A DNA stretch of 64,000 nucleotides from Sinotaia quadrata (taxonomy: Eukaryota; Mollusca; Gastropoda; Architaenioglossa; Viviparidae), in NCBI GenBank assembly GCA_028829895.1, contig CM054177.1, forward strand, positions 38,966,564-39,030,563, written 5' to 3'. The notes under the pieces were generated by a model. That model made no database searches, had not been told where the DNA came from, and saw nothing but the letters and a program-made list of their open reading frames with translations. Positions 60,191 through 64,000 of this stretch are shown here, piece after piece. Each line of letters starts with the position of its first letter. Position 1 is the stretch's first letter. The position numbers were made by a program, and so were the translations under genes.

Positions 60191-60289
60191 GCCGCGATGG
60201 AATATTTTGCCTAACAAACATCGATAGTCCAGTAAGGAGTGTTTCTCATGTCATTCAGTGCATTAAGTTTGTTTTGGCTGTATTTCTAT

Positions 60290-60770
60290 AATGATGCGAT
60301 AACAGCTACAACATCCTGAGTCTCAGTCTTCTGAGATGTAACAATTGATCTAACATCACGAGACTCAGTCATCACTCATGTCTTCTGCAGTAATGACGTA
60401 ACAACAGCTACATTCTGAGTCTCAGTCTTCTTAAATAATGACGTAACGACAATAATTATATAGCATTACGTGAATGAGTCATCAATCTTGTTTTCTGCAA
60501 TAAAGACGAAAGGACAACAGATATGACATCCTGAGACTCAGTCATCATTCTTGTCTTTTGAAATAATGAATTAATAACAACAGACATAATATCATGAACA
60601 CAGTCATCATTCTTGTCTTCTGACATAATGATGTAAAAACAACATATATAACATCAAGAGACTGAATCATCACTCTTGTCTTGTGAAATAATGATGAAAC
60701 GATAACAGATATAATATCATAAGCCTCACCACTCTTCTGAAATAATGACGAATTTGAGATTTGCTTCAAC
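60290..60770. repeat. ~60-bp minisatellite, about eight units
   Basis: Units share CATCATTCTTGTCTTCTGA, AATAATGACGTAACGACAAC and ATATAACATCCTGAGACTCA, moderately diverged. Confidence 0.8.
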
Positions 60771-60864
60771 TTTCATTTTTTTTCAGACTATGTGACTTCC
60801 AAACCAAGGCTTCCAGGTAAAGTGAAAAAAACAAAGACATACTAACGACAAGTTCAGAATGCTG

Positions 60865-61225
60865 TATAATTGTTCTTGAGTTTTGTACTAGCCGAGTTTA
60901 TTTAAGGCTAGTGGAAATGGTTCTTGAGTTTTGTACTAGTCAAGTTTATCTAAGGCTAGTGGAAATGGTTCTTGAGTTTTGTACTAGTCAAGTTTATCTA
61001 AGGCTAGTGGAAATGGTTCTTGAGTTTTATACTAGTCAGTCAAGTTTATCTAAGGACAAAATACAATTGCTATAAAGTTTAAATTGAAGGATAATAGACA
61101 ATTGTTCTTTTGTACTAGCCGACTTTATCTAAGGACAAAATACAATTGCTATAAAGTTTAAATTGAAGGATAATAATTGTTCTTGAGCTTTGTTCTAGCC
61201 GAGTTTATCTACAGATAGCACTCAA
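60865..61225. repeat. 48-bp minisatellite with longer variant units
   Basis: GTTCTTGAGTTTTGTACTAG followed by TCAAGTTTATCTAAGGCTAG repeats six to seven times. Two units at 61050-61170 carry an extra block (CAATTGCTATAAAGTTTAAA). Confidence 0.85.
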
Positions 61226-61317
61226 CAGTTTTTAAGTTTTCTACTAGCCTTGTTTATTCAAGGACAGTACTCTTTTATATACTGTTAGAGACAAATATTC
61301 CCACCACTCGTTCACTT

Positions 61318-61797
61318 TCAGAAGTTAAAGAAGTCGTCCTCGATGTTCGTAACGATGTAATTGGCGGGTAAATGGCGACGAAACGAGCTGACTGTACTCT
61401 GCCTACGTCCGGTCACACTCCCACTCACACCTCCACGAAGAATCCCTGCTAAACCGTGAACCCCAGAATTACGGATGCCGAGGTCGACCTGGCTCAAATA
61501 CGCATAGTCTCCACTAGCAGCGGGCATGCTTAGCTTGTGCCCTTCCTCCGTGCAGTTTACTCCAGAGGTGGTGCTGAAGTAGCAGGTGGAAGCGGGTGGT
61601 GATAAAGACTGGATGGAGTAGCGGGGACTGGACCAGGCGCTGTAGCCTTCATTAAATGCAAAAGGAGATTGTTTGTGTTGATTTCGACGGCGTACAACAA
61701 ACACCAGAATGACGCAGAGAGAGGAAGCAACTAGACAACCTGTGATGTAACTCCAGAGGAGTGTCTGGAAGGAGGCCGGTAGTGCGTTGTAATTAAC
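61318..61797 (-). CDS. LRR/FnIII transmembrane receptor, last exon (TM and cytoplasmic tail)
   Basis: A CACGACAG acceptor at 61798 and TGA stop at 61318-61320 bound 159 codons in phase 0. The exon starts VNYNALPASFQTLL and runs into one strongly hydrophobic helix (about WSYITGCLVASSLCVILVFV) followed at once by Arg-Arg-Arg, a stop-transfer signal placing the remainder in the cytoplasm. The tail is about 120 residues, rich in Ser, Tyr and Gly, with a cluster of basic residues (GRRQSTVSSFRRHL) and an acidic-aromatic C-terminus ending IEDDFFNF. No kinase or TIR domain is present, so signalling would have to be through adaptors. A minus-strand AATAAA lies at 61253-61258, about 60 nt past the stop, and may be the polyadenylation signal. 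Confidence 0.8.
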   Translation of the reverse strand, partial: VNYNALPASFQTLLWSYITGCLVASSLCVILVFVVRRRNQHKQSPFAFNEGYSAWSSPRYSIQSLSPPASTCYFSTTSGVNCTEEGHKLSMPAASGDYAYLSQVDLGIRNSGVHGLAGILRGGVSGSVTGRRQSTVSSFRRHLPANYIVTNIEDDFFNF

Positions 61798-63162
61798 CTG
61801 TCGTGAAGTAAGCAAATTAAAACACGAAATTATTCTTGTACATAGTATCAAATGTGCTTTATTCACAATCTATATCAAGCAAGAATGCAGAGTCATTATT
61901 ATTATTGCAGGATCCATTAAGATCTTGTAGGTATTGCTATAAAAGAAAAAAAAAATAATAATTGTATATGCATCTTTTAGTGAAGCAAACCAACAAGCCA
62001 AGTGCTTGTACATGTTCAGGAAATCTACAGGCAATTCTTGTCTCTATACAGTTATGGTTTACAGCGAGTTATAGCCCTTGTGCTCTTTCACAAACTAGGA
62101 TTCAAGCAGTTCCTTTCTGTCCAAAAATTAAGTGGCATAGATCTTATACTATTACCAATTAAACATTAAATACATTTCGTAACATTACCTGGTCAACCGG
62201 TAATATTGAACATATCCCATAATACTACTTGTGCAGCTACTATTATTAAATACATTCTGTAATATTATCTGGTTAACAAGTAACAATACAATTATTCCAT
62301 AACATTGTCTGGTCATCCAGTAATGTTAATTACATTCCGTAACAATACCTGCAACCATTATCATTAAATATATTCCTTAACATTACCTGATCAACCCTTA
62401 TCATTGAACACATTCCTTAAAATTACCTGGTCCAGCATTATCATTAAATATAGTCCTTAATAGATCTGGTCCACCATTATCATTAAATATAGACTTAACA
62501 CATTTGGTCCACCATTATCATTAAATATAGACTTAACATATCTGGTCCACCATTATCATTAAATAAAGACTTAACATATCTGGTCCACCTTTATCATTAA
62601 ATATAGTCCTTAATATACCTGGTCCACCATTATCATTAAATATAGACTTAACATATCTGGTCCACTATTATCATTAAATATAATCCTTAATATACCTGGT
62701 TCACATTATCATTAAATATAGTCCTTAACATATATTTTGACCATTGTCCTTAAATACATTCCTTAACATTACCTGGTCAACCATTATCTTGAAATACATT
62801 CCACAGCATTACCTGGTCAACCAGTAATAATAATAAAGTAATAATAAGTGCATGTACTTCTATTAACCTAAAATGCACCATTAACATTATGCATTCTGTA
62901 ATATTTACTAGTACATAATAACATTAAATACAATCAATATATATTAATGATACACGATAGAATTAAGAACATTTCATTTAATATGTAATACTGATAATAA
63001 CATTCATTATACACTTAGTAACTTTTTAAAAAATGCATTCTGTAAAATTAACTACAAGTAACATTACTGTAGACATCAAGTTATATTTTATACAATCTAG
63101 TAACATGAAATATATTCAGTAATTTTTTAATCAGTGTAGTCTGTCAGTTTTGACCTACTTAC
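61798..63162 (-). other. Intron of the LRR receptor gene (1,365 bp)
   Basis: The intron runs from donor CAA|GTAAGT (63162) to acceptor CACGACAG (61798), phase 0. About half of it is the minisatellite at 62165-62840; the rest is AT-rich. Confidence 0.85.
62165..62840. repeat. ~38-bp minisatellite inside the receptor intron
   Basis: Units combine TCCACCATTATCATTAAATA with TAGACTTAACATATCTGG; the edges have a related CATTCCGTAACATTACCTGG form. Confidence 0.85.
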
Positions 63163-64000
63163 TTGTGCAGGCTTTGTTTCGTTTCCAGTTCTTACAGCCT
63201 CACAGTCACGCCCCACGGGCCTGCGGTTGTCTTCTACCAGAACTGTGACACAAACTTCGTAAACAAAGTCTGCTAGGAGTTCCACGAAAGTGTGCTCGTT
63301 GATTCCGGGTGGAACTTTAAGGTTGTGTTCTTGGAAGGAGTCGTTTCCTCTCTGTAAAGTCACTCGGAATTCAGTGACACGTTTCTTGGTCGTGACATTC
63401 CAAACAACATGTAGTGAGTTTTTCTTTTTCTCCACGTGCATGTCGAAGGTGGTGCTATTCACATGGGAAGGAAGTGTGATATCCACTTCTCGGGTAAGTT
63501 TTGGAAAATATAACGTCTGCGTCCAATTACACGAAGCCACAGTCATTACGTCATCACGACACTGAAGGTCAGAGAGATAAAGAGAGCCAAACTGTCGGTG
63601 GGCGAGCGAGTCGGGGCCAATGCAGGTCCATTCTAATAGGGATCGGTGGTACTCGGTGACAGTCATCTGCAACCAATTGTGCAGCCACGCTAACCGACAA
63701 TCACACATTAGAGGATTCATTTCAATCCTCAAATCATAAAGACGCTGGAAGCTCTCAAAGACGCAGAGGGAGATAGTTCCTATTCTGTTGTCATTCAGAG
63801 CCATGTGTTCCAGGGAGCTACGGAGACCAGCAAATGCATTGTCTGGAATATGTTCAATCATGTTGTGGGAAAGATCCAGTCTGCGAAGCGTCCTGAAGCC
63901 TAAGAAAACGCCGTCAGAAATGTGACTTATAATATTGTTTGAAATGTTCAAGTCTTCAATGGCAACAAGATGAGAAAGGGCAAGAAGGTCGTTGTCAGTC
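63163..64000 (-). CDS. LRR/FnIII transmembrane receptor, extracellular exon (5' end outside window)
   Basis: The frame is open from the window edge to the CAA|GTAAGT donor: 279 codons, partial. At least three leucine-rich repeats are visible (LNISNNIISHISDGVF, LRRLDLSHNMIEHIPDNAF, LEHMALNDNRIGTISLCVF). An LRR C-terminal cap follows, NPLMCDCRLAWLHNWL, with its Cys-x-Cys and later cysteines. Residues about 160-270 form a FnIII-like domain (LHVVWNV, FRVTLQRG, FVYEVCVTVL). Several N-glycosylation sequons (NWT, NST, NVT, NDS) support an extracellular location. The next exon adds the TM helix. The architecture LRR-LRRCT-FnIII-TM resembles FLRT/LRFN/LRIT-type adhesion and synaptic receptors. Whether an Ig domain or further repeats precede cannot be seen, and no orthology is claimed. 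Confidence 0.85.

Overview
The window is animal nuclear DNA. The genes have introns with GT/AG splice sites, one intron is 17 kb long, and most of the sequence is AT-rich and non-coding. Minisatellites, GA/GT microsatellites, decayed hAT transposons and non-LTR retrotransposon pieces fill much of it. The two recognisable genes are metazoan. The overall texture would suit a mollusc or another lophotrochozoan, but that is inference; no sequence here proves the phylum.

Two protein-coding genes are supported, both on the minus strand. The first is the 5' part of a TRIP11/GMAP-210 golgin. Exon 1 (49420-49534) encodes a 38-residue, Ser/Thr/Gly/Leu-rich N-terminus that looks like the curvature-sensing ALPS motif. 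Exons 2 (32203-32279), 3 (28478-28588) and 4 (19295-19430) encode the start of the coiled coil. All three junctions are in phase. A phase-compatible 66-nt candidate exon lies at 9546-9611; the rest of the gene presumably continues leftwards beyond the window. The second gene is the 3' end of a single-pass membrane receptor with leucine-rich repeats, an LRR C-terminal cap, a FnIII-like domain, a TM helix and a cytoplasmic tail (exons 63163-64000 and 61318-61797). Its 5' end is outside the window.

Region by region. 1-19294 (left of TRIP11 exon 4) is a mosaic of AT-rich DNA and at least eight minisatellite families with 29-70 bp units, plus the N-terminal fragment of a hAT transposase (15718-16256). 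19431-49419 (TRIP11 introns 3 to 1) holds 1-kb tandem arrays, a dispersed repeat family in three diverged copies, and a 4.5-kb satellite of about 34-bp units (34.6-39.2 kb). That satellite is interrupted by a decayed hAT element carrying the C-terminal dimerisation region. 49535-61317 is intergenic. It has an NRF1-like site just upstream of TRIP11, and then a nested stack in which one satellite array is split by a MITE and a 1.5-kb element with 35-bp GC-rich terminal inverted repeats and an unrecognised Gln-rich reading frame. GA-rich arrays and two non-LTR retrotransposon fragments of opposite orientation follow. 61318-64000 is the receptor gene, with another minisatellite in its intron.

Most open frames over 60 codons here come from tandem repeats or low-complexity DNA and are not annotated as genes. 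The least explained object is the 51.9-53.5 kb inverted-repeat element.
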